Shown: positions 34,042-44,239 of the stretch, one piece after another
How the letters are laid out: every line of letters begins with the position of its first letter
Position numbering within the stretch: the stretch's first letter is position 1
Assembly: GCA_036924285.1 (NCBI GenBank)
Contig: JAYKYS010000004.1
Coordinates: forward strand, 25,266,001-25,330,000
From: Asterella californica
Taxonomy: Eukaryota > Streptophyta > Marchantiopsida > Marchantiales > Aytoniaceae
Direction of reading: 5' to 3'
Length of the DNA stretch: 64,000 nucleotides
Translations under genes and position numbers: made by a program
The notes under the pieces: model-generated
Told to the model about the DNA's origin: nothing
The model's input: only the letters and a program-made list of their open reading frames with translations
Databases searched by the model: none

Positions 34042-36092
34042 TCCTCAGAAGCCAACTTTAAGAACCATGAACAACCGACGTACTGTATGCTGTATTAAAT
34101 CCGTTGGATAGTGCTACACTCAGCTGTATCATACAACTGACAAAAGCGTCTAAAAAAGTCCCTTTGAGTTATCGGCATTTGACACCCAATGAGGTCTCGA
34201 GGAAGCCCTTCTCGTGTACCGTACCTGTCGCCTGGCACCTTCGCAGACCGGACAACAGCTCGAGATACAGTAATGGTCAAGAGCTAGGGTTGCCGTTGGG
34301 GTATTGGCAATATAATTTACAAAGGAAGAGCACCAAACAGCTCATGTCGGACTGTGCAAGAAGTTAGGTGGAGAAGCGGTGTGACGCATGTGATCACTTT
34401 AGAGGTTCATCAAACTGGCATCTGTATGGCAGACTTGCTCCGGCGACCAGACGGCATGGATCGTAGTCTATGTTCTGAGTTCTTATTAATGTCGACCCAA
34501 TCTCTACCTTCATGTCATAACTTTTCCAATGGAGCGGGTTTTAGACCACATGCGAATTACACTCTCAGAATCAACAGAAAATCGAAAGGGACAAGCCACG
34601 ATGGAGGAATTGCTGCACAGAAGATAAGAAAGACTTGTTGAGATAAGAATAACCCTTTGTTGAATATTTCCAGCTTTTCTTGGCACCGTTGGAGTTCACT
34701 GGTGCTCCAATCAGGCTTACGGCGCCTTAGTGGGCAAGAAGACTAGTGGGCTCTGTAGTTATTTCTTATACTTGTACACCAAAAGTTGGGTGGGATCTGT
34801 AGTTCATTCTTGTACACAAAAGTTCATTCCGTGACTGTGGGGTCAGTTTCCTAGTCTAGTAAAGACCACAATACTCTGAGTTGAAGTTGATAGCAGAAAC
34901 GAGGCTAACCAGACAGGGATTGCGCTGGTACTGAAACTACCGTCTTGACAGACGAGTTCTTAGGCAGACAACTGACAAGGAGATATGCACACGTAATTCT
35001 TCGAATTATTCACGTTACCGATAACTATGCGCGTATGCGCTTAGCAGGTGGAGGTGACATCATTCACAATATTCACACCTCAAGAAATCAATCCTCGTTT
35101 GGAGCCTGTTCACCTAAACACGTAAAAGCCGACAGTACCTCAAGAAAATAAACCAGTCAGGGAAACTGACTGATGGAAGAAAGCCTCCACAGTACTCACT
35201 ATCGTCAATCATGAGCGAGTCCGAATTAAGGATAACTCACAGCAACTTCACGGGAAGGAAGAATCATCGACCGATCCGTCGGCACTCTAACCCAACTTGG
35301 ATCTTACCCTGACCGCGCATCCGACATGACACCAGAAGGGGAAAACATGATTCCTCAAGCCGTTCCGACGCGGACGGAGAAGACCCGAAGTAAATCCATA
35401 CCCTTCGGGGCCTCTACCCCACTCTCACCGCGCCTCCCTTCCCTCACACCACAACACACCACTCTTTACCGACTACTTCCTCTCATCCTCGAGCCAACTC
35501 AACTGATGAAGTGGGACCCTACATCTTGCAGATGCTACCCTAAATTTGGATATCGTAGAGCGCAGGGCCGCGCCCTCCGATCTTCCTCGCAGATACGCAA
35601 GACTCAAATGTCAAGCTTTCAAATGCGTATCCTTGCCACGTAGGATCGAACTTTCCACTTTCTACAACCCGCCATCCACTGGGGACGAGGTTTTCCTCTT
35701 CTTTCTCTTTGCTCAGGAGTTCGAACTCTCTGCTGTTGGCGCGTAAGCGTTAACTCCTTCGAGTGGGACCGCTGCACGTAACATTGTCGAAGGAGCTGAA
35801 CGACGCCCACTATCTGGAGATAACACCGTCCCCACTGGGAATGGCGGCCCCACGCTGCTACCAGTTCTCCCAAGTGCGGCTGCGCTCCGTAGACGGCAGC
35901 CGCCGTTGCCGCTTTTGGTGCAAGCGCAAACGACTGGATTGCCGCACTATGCGAGTAGATCGGTATAAGTTCCTGGAAATAGCATGTAGAGGATTTTGGT
36001 AACTTTTTCATTTAAATTTGGTCAACTATCGGTGCCCTTCACCAGCCGTGGAACTAGCCGTGAAAAGTTCTTAAAGATGATACCCTACGCTC
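34042..36092. other. intergenic region
   Basis: No gene is recognised. Open frames on both strands (for example minus 35619-36011) are not supported by a start context, splice pattern or family. Confidence 0.45.
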
Positions 36093-36095
36093 TAA

Positions 36096-36428
36096 TAGCA
36101 TCTCCATCCGTACGGAGATAAAGAACTCCTTATCTCTAATTTATAGATGAAGAGTGAAAGATCATTATTTTCAAGGAGTAATTTCTCTACCATATATTTT
36201 AAATAGATTTTTAAAGATTATCAGAAATTCAAAAATTATCAAAATTATCAAAAATTGTTCTTTAAATGGTTTGATAGGAGGTTAAAGGGTTTTTACTGTA
36301 ATCTTTAAGTTAGGAAAGCGCGGGAGCTTTTACGGAATTTCACAAATTAAACAATACTTGAAGGTTTTCTCTTAACTAGTTCCCCAACTGGTTAGAGTAG
36401 CCTTTAAATACATGCGGTGGAGATGCTC
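36096..36428. mobile_element. Tourist-like (PIF/Harbinger-type) MITE
   Basis: Terminal inverted repeats TAGCATCTCCATCC (left) and GAGCATCTCCACCG (right, reverse complement) bound a 333-bp AT-rich core without coding capacity. TAA occurs directly on both sides (36093-36095, 36429-36431). A three-base TAA/TTA target and GAGCATCTCC-type ends are typical of Tourist-like MITEs. Confidence 0.65.
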
Positions 36429-36431
36429 TAA

Positions 36432-36858
36432 GGTCCCAGGCACACATACGTTTTTGCAGTAGAAATATATTACCCTTCTAGGTTCGGTAAGGAGGCAAAC
36501 GCACATAGCAGTCTTGTTATTTCCAATAAAGCTGTAGCTCAAAAGTCCATGCACATTAGTGATTTTTAGAGAATACTCCAGGGTACCCTCTCCAAGTAGT
36601 TTGGGAACAAAAGTTTGAACATATTTACACGTGTAATAATATATTTGGTGACATGGACTTCTTCCCGCATGTGATTCAGTACAAGAATGTCGAAAAAGAA
36701 TATGACTGTGTACTACGTGTCCAAAAAGTACACTTTAGACAAAAACTTAAATTCACATGTACGCTTACATTATATTACTTGGAAAGGAAATTTATAAAAA
36801 CTTCAAATATTAGCTCCTGTTCGGAAATAAAGCAAAACTGGTGTGTGCTCCTGGGGCC
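36432..36858. mobile_element. second MITE with TAA target, abutting the first
   Basis: Left end GGTCCCAGGCACACATACG and right end (reverse complement) GGCCCCAGGAGCACACACC form inverted repeats around a 427-bp core. TAA lies on both sides (36429-36431, 36859-36861), the left one shared with the neighbouring MITE. A related copy lies at 43678-44110 and another left end at 44240. Confidence 0.7.
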
Positions 36859-37603
36859 TAAGAATAAAGTCTAAAACCCGAAGGAGGTGCTGACGGGAAA
36901 TCTCACGATTTTGACCTTCCCTCAAGCACTTCCTTTTGACTATCGACTCCTACTCTAAGCTAGTTTTAGCTACACTAGATCATACACGGAAATGTCCACG
37001 GCAGCAGATTCTTGCATTCCGTGAGGCTAGAAACTCCACCAGAGTGCACGTTCACAGAGCTACTGTAGGAAATTCACGAAATCCATGTCGTTCAGTGGTT
37101 AGTTAATCTAAGCTTTACTGCTGGTGCTGACAAATTCATGTGGATCATCTTTTAGAGAGGTTCGTATTGCAACTACTGTACAGTACCACTTTAAGTCGCT
37201 TTCTATTGTTTAGTGTAGATACGATTTCCTACCAGAAAATATCTACTATACACAAATGTCAGGTCTAAACAAGGCGCTGTGCCGAAAGAAAGAGCTAAAA
37301 GCAAAAGGACCGTTCAGTACTAGTAAAGATTAGCGCCCAAATTTGGGCTTCGTCTAACTGCAGAAGAGTTTTATATAACTTTAGTAGATCGAGGAGGATG
37401 CTTGCGGGAAACGCAAGAAAGCGATGGTGAATATTTGTAACGAGTACATTATAAAACATGAAATCTTGAGATGAAGTCGAAGTCGCAACTCCTCCTCTGA
37501 TTTAGAAGAAAGTGATACGTCGTTCAAAGTCTACGTAGTTCGAACTGACGTGACATGGAGAAACTCACGTGAGTTAACACTGTAATCATGCATCCTATAT
37601 TTG

Positions 37604-37688
37604 CCCTATGGAAGATTGTGGTGGTAGAATCTTTCTCATGAACCGCGGTGGTTTTTTTCTCCCTATGCAAGATTGTGGTGGTAGGATC
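37604..37688. repeat. 28-bp direct repeat, 57 bases apart
   Basis: Two copies (37604-37631 and 37661-37688) share AGATTGTGGTGGTAG with two substitutions overall. Confidence 0.7.
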
Positions 37689-37814
37689 TGGATCAACTCT
37701 GATCTCACTTTCTATATCAGAACTTCGATCATAACTATATGCTGGAATATGTAGATTTCTTTCTGACAAGTCCGTGCACCATATGTATAAATATATGAAT
37801 AAAAAGTCAAGGCC

Positions 37815-37852
37815 GTGCACCATGCATCCAGTAATTGGGATGCATGGTGCAC
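37815..37852. repeat. perfect 15-bp inverted repeat
   Basis: GTGCACCATGCATCC pairs with GGATGCATGGTGCAC across an 8-base loop. A third partial copy (GTGCACCATATG) lies just upstream near 37774. Confidence 0.85.
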
Positions 37853-38056
37853 AATTTAAACCATTATAATCCCAACCACAAAAGTTTCAAGTAAAGAACC
37901 AGGTACTATTGGGTACTAAAAGAAACTTTAGAACATTAAGAGAGCAAACCTAGAGACGATATAGCATGAAGTCTGTAGCAGTTTCTCGTAATGACTCAAC
38001 GTATTACGTAAACCGTCTGCAGGAAAAACAAGTAAATATCTAAATCATGTAACGAT

Positions 38057-38083
38057 TGCAAAGAGGTATAATACCTCTTTGCA
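38057..38083. repeat. 27-bp near-palindrome
   Basis: TGCAAAGAGGTAT and ATACCTCTTTGCA are exact complements around one central base. Confidence 0.85.
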
Positions 38084-38908
38084 AAGACTCTACAACAGAA
38101 AAACATTAAATTTCAAGAAAAGAGCAGGAAAATATATAACAAAATTACAACTAAGGTCCCATGTACACGAGAGAGACGCACGTTCGATCTCAGGACGCGT
38201 GGCGTTTACAGCGCCTCCGTTGTGCGTACTGTTTTGTGGAAGACGACATATGAATGCATGCATGCATAGCCTGCCTGAAACTGTACTACTGTAGGCTTCT
38301 AGCCATGCATGCTTGCGGACATCTCTGTTTGATGTGCATACCATGGAGAAGGACAGCTTAGGGTCACATGATAGTACTGTACCTGGTAGTAGGGACGAGT
38401 GCCCCACTTGCGGATTCCATGTCCTCGGCAACCGTATATATGGTCGTAGAACGAACATAGCTTCTGTACCGTTGTAGCTGTTATACTTCGATCTCGAACG
38501 CAGTTCAGAGTCGGGTCATGCGCGGGAGCAGTTCCGTCCGGACTCCGGGCAACTCCGTTAGCCCGGCCGACCCCACAATCCCACTTCTCTGTGGAAGGGC
38601 CGTGCCTACTTCCCCTTAGAAGAGGATCATCATCACAGGAGGACCGTTGCAAACCTCAACCCTTAACACGCCTTCAACTTGTTACTTTTCATGTCCACTT
38701 CTATTTGCCTTTCTTGCCTTTCAAAATAATGCCTTTTGTTCAAAATATCTGAAGGTTCGAGTTTGGCTACTGGAGCTTATCCATGACATCTCCGCTCCTG
38801 CTGTTGACTTTGAAATTTGAAATCTATCCAACCCGGAGAGACATGATGCCTCTATAACCAGCAGCTACTCAGGAGTAAAGGATTTGCACTGGAGCGTTGG
38901 GTTACGTA

Positions 38909-39201
38909 TGTTACAAAACTGAGAACTGTATTCTAATTCTGTCAGGATATGGAACTTTATCTACCAGCTTATTGTATCTCAGAACTGTTACAAACAGAAA
39001 GGACCCCTACCATACTACTCTACAAAGAATGTGAATTAATAGACTACTGGTTCCTAACTGCTGTCATCTCAAAGTGACTTACCTAACTGTTGTCACAGTG
39101 CTTCTCACTCAAAGTCATGTCACAAGACACCTCTTCTTTTTTTTCTTTTGTCCTTTTACCTTCCTCATAGTTTAGATGTGACTCTCTAATGATATTTAAC
39201 A
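38909..39201 (-). repeat. 3' LTR of the copia element
   Basis: Begins TGTTACAAAACTGAGAA and ends GATATTTAACA on the plus strand, like 43379-43676. It is 293 bp, downstream of RNase H in the minus-strand reading. Confidence 0.9.
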
Positions 39202-39216
39202 CCCTCCTTCATTAAG
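39202..39216 (-). promoter_or_regulatory. polypurine tract of the copia element
   Basis: On the minus strand GAAGGAGGGT lies directly upstream of the 3' LTR, the expected plus-strand priming site. Confidence 0.7.
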
Positions 39217-39261
39217 GTATCACTTCTCTCATACCTACTAAATTTCTAGTATGTATAAACC

Positions 39262-40822
39262 TTAGCTTTGGTAAGGCTTTGGTAAAAACATCACTAGTTG
39301 TTTTTTTAATGAACAATATTCCAGCTTGACTATCTTAGCTTCAATTTTCTCCCCAATATGATGTAACCTTGTCTCCAAACTTTTTGTTCTTTCTCTGATA
39401 ACTCTATTGTTAGCAAAAAAAATTGCACTCTGATAATCCACATGTAATACTGTAAGTCCAGATATTTTTTTTCTCATCTCCAGCAATAAATTTCTGAATC
39501 ATATCAAGGTTATAGAACCATAACTAAGAGCAATGTATTCAGCTTCTGTTGAAGATCTTGCTACTGTATTCTGCTTCTTGTTGCTTTTTTTGCTAATTCC
39601 ACCTATAAGTTGAAGCATGCACTTGATGTGGATTTTCTGCTACTAGTATCTCCCGTCCAATCATTATCACTGAAACCATGAAGTTCACTTCTCCCCTCTT
39701 TAGATCAAGATTGATAGTACCTTTCAGATATCTCAGAATTCTCTTTGCAGCAACCCAATGAGATGAATTTGGACAATGCATAAATTTACTTAGCCTCCCA
39801 ACAGCATAAAAAATATCAAGTCTGGTGTGGATGAGATATCTGAGTTTATCAATTAATTTTCTGTATGGATATTCTTCAATGGTATTTTCAGCTGTAGTCT
39901 CCTCAAAACCACTTTCTTGCTTCATATGTGTTGCTGATGACTTGCAATCTTCTATCTGAAACTCTCCAAGTACATACTTTATGTATGCTTGTGAGAAAGC
40001 ATAATGCAGTTCTCCATCTGTCAAATCTTGCTTGGATTTAGCAAGATTCTTTGGGTTTAGCAAGAAAGAAATCTTGCTAAACCCAAATTAGAAATCTCAA
40101 ACCTCTTGCTGAGTTCTCCTCTGAGTAGTTGCACCAACTCCTTATCACTTCTTGAGATCAAGATATCATCCACATATAGGATGAGTATGATCCTATTTGA
40201 ATTATCTTTCAAGATATCGAGGTTTGGATCCAACTCTGATCTTTTGAGTTCATGGCTGTGTAGAAACTCATGTATCTCAGAATATCAAATCCTTGGTGCT
40301 TGCTTTAATCCATATAAAAATTTTCTGAGAATGCACACATGATTCTTCTTCTTTTTCACTTCAAATCTTGGTGATTGAACCATGTAAACTTCTTCCTCTA
40401 ACTCTCCATGAAGGAAAGTTGACTTCACATCCATCTGATGTATTTCTCAGTGATAATGACCAGCAAGAGCCATTCTAAGTCTGACTGAATCTCATTTTGC
40501 AACTGGTGCAAAATTTTCTCCATAAATCAATCCCTTCTTGTTGTTGAAATCCTCTTGCTACTAATCTTGTTTTCAGCTTGTCAACTGAACCATCTGATTG
40601 TAGCTTGGTTTTGTAAATCCATTTGCATTGGATAGTTCTTTTTTCTCCTGGTAACTTAACCAAATCCCATGTATGATTTTTAAGTAGCATTTTGTATTCC
40701 TCTTGCATAGCTTTTCTCCAACCAAGATATTTGTTAGCTTCTTCAAATGTAAGTGGATCATCCTCTTGAATACTTTCAGCAAGTACACAATAATCATCAA
40801 GTCTTCTAACCTTTCTTATCAT
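39262..40822 (-). pseudogene. copia reverse transcriptase and RNase H, broken
   Basis: From 40822 downward the minus strand encodes the copia RT start (KWIYKTKLQSDGSVDKLKTR, VARGFQQQEGID), the palm motif YVDD (40165-40176, intact), a connection segment (YRKLIDKLRYLIHTRLDIFYAVGRLSKFM) and RNase H remnants to about 39262. Several frameshifts and stops break it, and a 15-bp-arm hairpin (40050-40087) sits inside. It is not functional although the catalytic Asp pair remains. Confidence 0.85.
40050..40087. repeat. perfect 15-bp inverted repeat inside copia pol
   Basis: TTTGGGTTTAGCAAG and CTTGCTAAACCCAAA flank an 8-base loop. A related TTTAGCAAGATTCTT lies just upstream (about 40037-40052), so the structure looks like a local templated inversion rather than original coding sequence. 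Confidence 0.85.
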
Positions 40823-41261
40823 CTCCTTACTTGAAAATCTGCTGCATGTTGTAAGTCATCTCTTTTAACTTCATGAATACTTGGTAACTCAGATTTAGAA
40901 TTTGGTTGAAATTCACTTGCTCTTCACTAGGATTAGTGAGAGATGTTGACTGCTCCAAATCCACCTCAATATAAGATTTATCAGATTCTGACCAATCTGA
41001 TCCTCACTTGTAGATAGCTTAAATCTGAATGTATCATGAGTTTCTTTCTCACCTTTCATCAGATCAGAATCCAACTCAGAGAATCTAACATCTCTGTTGA
41101 TGTGAGTCTTTCTTGTAAACTGTGTAACCCTTGGTTTGCTCAGCATAGACCACAAATATACACTTCTCAGATTTTGCATCCAACTTCTGCCTCTTCTCAT
41201 CATTGATGTGCATGTAAGCTGTGCACCCAAAAATCCTGAAGTGAGACACATCTGGTTTCAC

Positions 41262-42080
41262 TCATGTAAATGTCTCTTTAGATGTCTTGTGCTGCACAGC
41301 TGTTGTATATGTTCTGTTCATAACATAAACAGCTGTGTTGCAAGCTTCAGCCCAAATATAATTAAGAAGATTCTTGGTCTTCATCATGGATCTGTCACTT
41401 TTCACAATCATCCTGTTTTTCTTTTCAGTTACACTATTTTGTTGTGGAGTATAAGCTGTGGAAAGTTTTCTTAGAATACCATGCTCTTCACAAAACTGAG
41501 TAAAGAAGTTAGAACAATATTCTCCTCCTCCATCTGATTTGAGAACTCTAATTTTCTTGCCACTTTGATTTTCTACAAGAGCTTTGAACTTCTTGAAGTA
41601 TTCAAATACTTCAGTTTTCTGTTTCAGGAAATATATCCATGTCTTTCTGCTCACATCATCAATAAATGTGAGAAAGTACTTACAGTCTCATATAGAGGTT
41701 GTTTGCATGGGTCCACAAACATCTGAATGGACCAAGACCAACAACATTTTTGTTCTTGCACCTCCTTCCTTTGAAAAACTCTTTCTACTTTGTTTTCCAA
41801 ATATACATCCTTCACATATATCTCCAATAGTTGATAGCTTCATCCTTGGTAGTCCTTCTACTATATGATTATCCAACACATGTTTCAGACTTCCAAAATT
41901 CAAGTGTGCAAATCTCTGATGCCAAAGGCTTGCTTGATTGTAAGAATCAACAACCATAGAGACTTCTTGGACTTTACGTTCAATATTCAATATATAATCC
42001 TGACTTTTGATCTCTCCTTCCTGAAGCAATAACTCCATGATTATGTGAAGCATCAAGTATCTACAATTTTGAATCATCAA
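41262..42080 (-). pseudogene. copia integrase, broken
   Basis: The minus strand gives the GAG-pre-integrase zinc region (WHQRFAHLNFGSLK, CEGCIFGKQ) and the catalytic core with HSDVCGP, SDGGGEY and [14 protein letters not shown], which supply the D-D-E residues. Two overlapping frames show a frameshift between the zinc region and the core. A following frame (41251-40913) carries the C-terminal linker. Confidence 0.85.
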
Positions 42081-42310
42081 AAATCACCTTCATTTCATGA
42101 TTTGTGATTTTTTCAACAGAAAGAAAGTTCTTAGTGAGCTTTGGAATAAAGAGTACCTCTTGTGTACTCTTCAGATCTCCTTCACTTGTTTTTACTGTCA
42201 CAACTCCGGTACCTTGAACTTCACATCCTGTACCACAGCATGCAGTTGCTGAAAAGTCATTCAAGAGTGATCTTTGGCTGGTCATGTGCTCAGAAGCACT
42301 AGAATCAATG
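42061..42310 (-). pseudogene. copia protease, broken
   Basis: The active-site region reads YIDSSASEHMTS (catalytic Asp near 42304-42306), where the family normally has DSGAS; the Gly-to-Ser change should weaken or abolish activity. It continues to KNFLSVEKIT, the protease-integrase junction. Confidence 0.75.
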
Positions 42311-42406
42311 TATCAATTTTTTTCTTCTGTTGTTGTAGATATCAAGCTGATAATAAATATATTACCAACATCCTTCTCTTCTTGTGCATCTTCTTGAACG
42401 GCAATA

Positions 42407-43274
42407 TTACTTGATGTAAAATTGTGACCTCCATTTTCTTTCTAGCATAGCAATCTTCAATCTTGTGATCTTTCTTTCCACAAAAAAACAAGTTCTCAAT
42501 TTCTTTTTGCACTCTTCAATCATGTGGCCTTCTTCCCACAAAATGAGCAGAAAGTTGTGCCTTGAGCAGAAAGTTGTGCCTTGATTTCCTGAGTAGGAAG
42601 ACCCATGTTTCTGAGATTGTTGCTCCTCTTTCTTGTAAGTCTTCATCATAAAAACAGATCCTTGATTTTTCTGAGAGAAAACATTTCTGATAAGCTGCTC
42701 TTCTTCATGTAGTAAAAGCACAACTCCTCATAAGTTGACATACTCTCCCTTCTGTTGATATCAGAAACAAAATGAAAATATAGAGTACTAAGACTATTCA
42801 AAGTATAGAAATCAGATCTTCATCATCATATGTCTCTCCTGCTCTGGTTAGGTACACCTAAATACCATCTATCTTCTCAAGGTGCTCATGAATATCTGCA
42901 CTCTCATCCATCTTGATACAATGTAAATCATTCTTCAACTTTGCAACTCTATTTGTGCTCACATGATCATATCTGATAGCTAACTTCTCCCAAGCTTCTC
43001 TTCTTGTATCACAAACCTCAATAGTAAATCTGATACTCTCCTTCACAGCAAGCAGAATACTAGATAATGCTCTACCTTGCTTCTTAATGAATCTTATAGT
43101 TTCAGGAGAACTCTCATCATAAAATGGACCAAGTTTCTTTTCTCCAGAAATCACATCTTATAAATCCTTCTTATTCAGAATGACTTTCATGAACAGTTTT
43201 CAGGAACTGTAACAGTTAGGACCTGAAAGTCTAGTGCTCTCATTCAAACCAAACTCACTGAAAGTAGCAGCCAT
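42407..43274 (-). pseudogene. copia gag, broken
   Basis: The start ATG is at 43274 (MAATFSEFGLNESTRLSG). A UBN2-type gag body follows (GRALSSILLAVKESIRF, AWEKL, VAKLKNDLHCIKMDESADI). Near its end are two CCHC knuckle remnants around 42470-42550, in different frames. A 19-bp tandem duplication (42545-42582) falls just ahead of the knuckles and shifts the frame. An early stop also occurs about 25 codons in. Confidence 0.8.
42545..42582. repeat. 19-bp tandem duplication in copia gag
   Basis: GAGCAGAAAGTTGTGCCTT occurs twice in succession. Nineteen is not a multiple of three, so it breaks the gag frame. Confidence 0.9.
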
Positions 43275-43366
43275 GGATGCTATCTTGTTGAAAAGATGAG
43301 TCCAAAATCTTTAGAAACTAAATACCAGATTATCAGAATCTTAAACCCTTAGCTTGAGCAACCTGA

Positions 43367-43378
43367 GCTCTGATACCA
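43367..43378 (-). promoter_or_regulatory. primer-binding site (initiator tRNA-Met) of the copia element
   Basis: The minus strand reads TGGTATCAGAGC immediately after the 5' LTR, the exact complement of the plant initiator tRNA-Met 3' end used by most copia elements. Confidence 0.95.
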
Positions 43379-43676
43379 TGTTACAAAACTGAGAATTGTA
43401 CTCCAAATCTCTCAGAATATAGAATTTTATCTCCCACAACAGAATACTACCAGTCTATTAGAACTGATAATTAACAGATGAGTCTGTTAAAACTAATCAA
43501 AATGTGGGTTAATATACTACTAATACATAACTGCTGTAATCTTAAAGTTACTTATCTAACTGCTGTCACGGTGCTTCTCACGCCAAAAGTCATGTCACAA
43601 GTCATCTTTTCTATTTTTTCTTTTGTCTTTTTATCTTCCGCAGAGTTTAGATGTTACCCTCTAATGATATTTAACA
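43379..43676 (-). repeat. 5' LTR of the copia element
   Basis: 298 bp, TG...CA ends, homologous to 38909-39201. It abuts the MITE copy that starts at 43678. Confidence 0.9.
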
Positions 43677-43677
43677 A

Positions 43678-44110
43678 GGTCCCAAGGATACATTATTTTT
43701 GTAGTGGAAATTTCTAGGTTTGATAATAAAGGAGACAAGGACACATAGCAGTTTTATTTTTTCTTATAAAGCTGGAGCTTAAAAGTCCACGCACTAATAT
43801 TAGTGGTTTCTAAGGATACCCAAGGGTACACCTTTCCAAGTAGTTTGGGAACAAAAGTCTGAAAATGTTTACATGTGCAATATATTTGGTGACATGGACT
43901 TCCTCTCGCACATGATTCAACACAGGAATGTCAAAAAAATGATGACTGTGTGCTTAAAGAGCCAAAAAATAATGACTGTGTGTGCTCACATGTTCCAAAA
44001 AATACACTTTAGATAAAAGCTTAAATTCACACCTACGTCTACATCATTTTTCTGGAGTACTTGGAAAAAAGATTATAAAAACTTCAAATATTAGTCCTCC
44101 AATTTAGCAT
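43678..44110. mobile_element. second copy of the GGTCCCAGG-type MITE
   Basis: The sequence follows 36432-36830 closely, for example AAGTAGTTTGGGAACAAAAG and TATTTGGTGACATGGACTTC. Its left end GGTCCCAAGGATACAT touches the copia LTR and the right inverted repeat was not found. A further left end of the family, GGCCCCAGGCGCACATACC after TAA, starts at 44240. Confidence 0.65.
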
Positions 44111-44239
44111 ATGTCAGCTGATTAACGCGGTTTGTTAGTCAAAGAAGTTCCCGAAACCGCTAAGTTTAGCCGGATGTTTGTCTGAACTTTGTCAGGAGTT
44201 ACAGAACCAACCTACCTAGAGGCTAGTGCATATGACTAA

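Larger units (their letters stand above)
36862..38908. other. intergenic region with small duplications and hairpins
   Basis: No gene is recognised. It contains a 28-bp duplication (37604-37688), two strong palindromes (37815-37852 and 38057-38083) and a TGCATGCATGCA run near 38255. Confidence 0.45.
38909..43676 (-). mobile_element. Ty1/copia LTR retrotransposon, degenerate, minus strand
   Basis: Two LTRs (38909-39201 and 43379-43676) flank an internal region with, in minus-strand order, gag, protease, integrase, reverse transcriptase and RNase H, the copia order. A perfect initiator tRNA-Met primer site and a polypurine tract sit at the expected ends. The LTRs differ by many substitutions and small indels, so the copy is old. 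The flanks (ACGTA left, AGGTC right) do not match, so the expected 5-bp duplication is missing. The coding region has many stops and frameshifts. Confidence 0.93.

Noticed and set aside
35619..36011. 130-codon minus-strand frame
   Set aside because: Composition and product look random, with no domain or partner exon.
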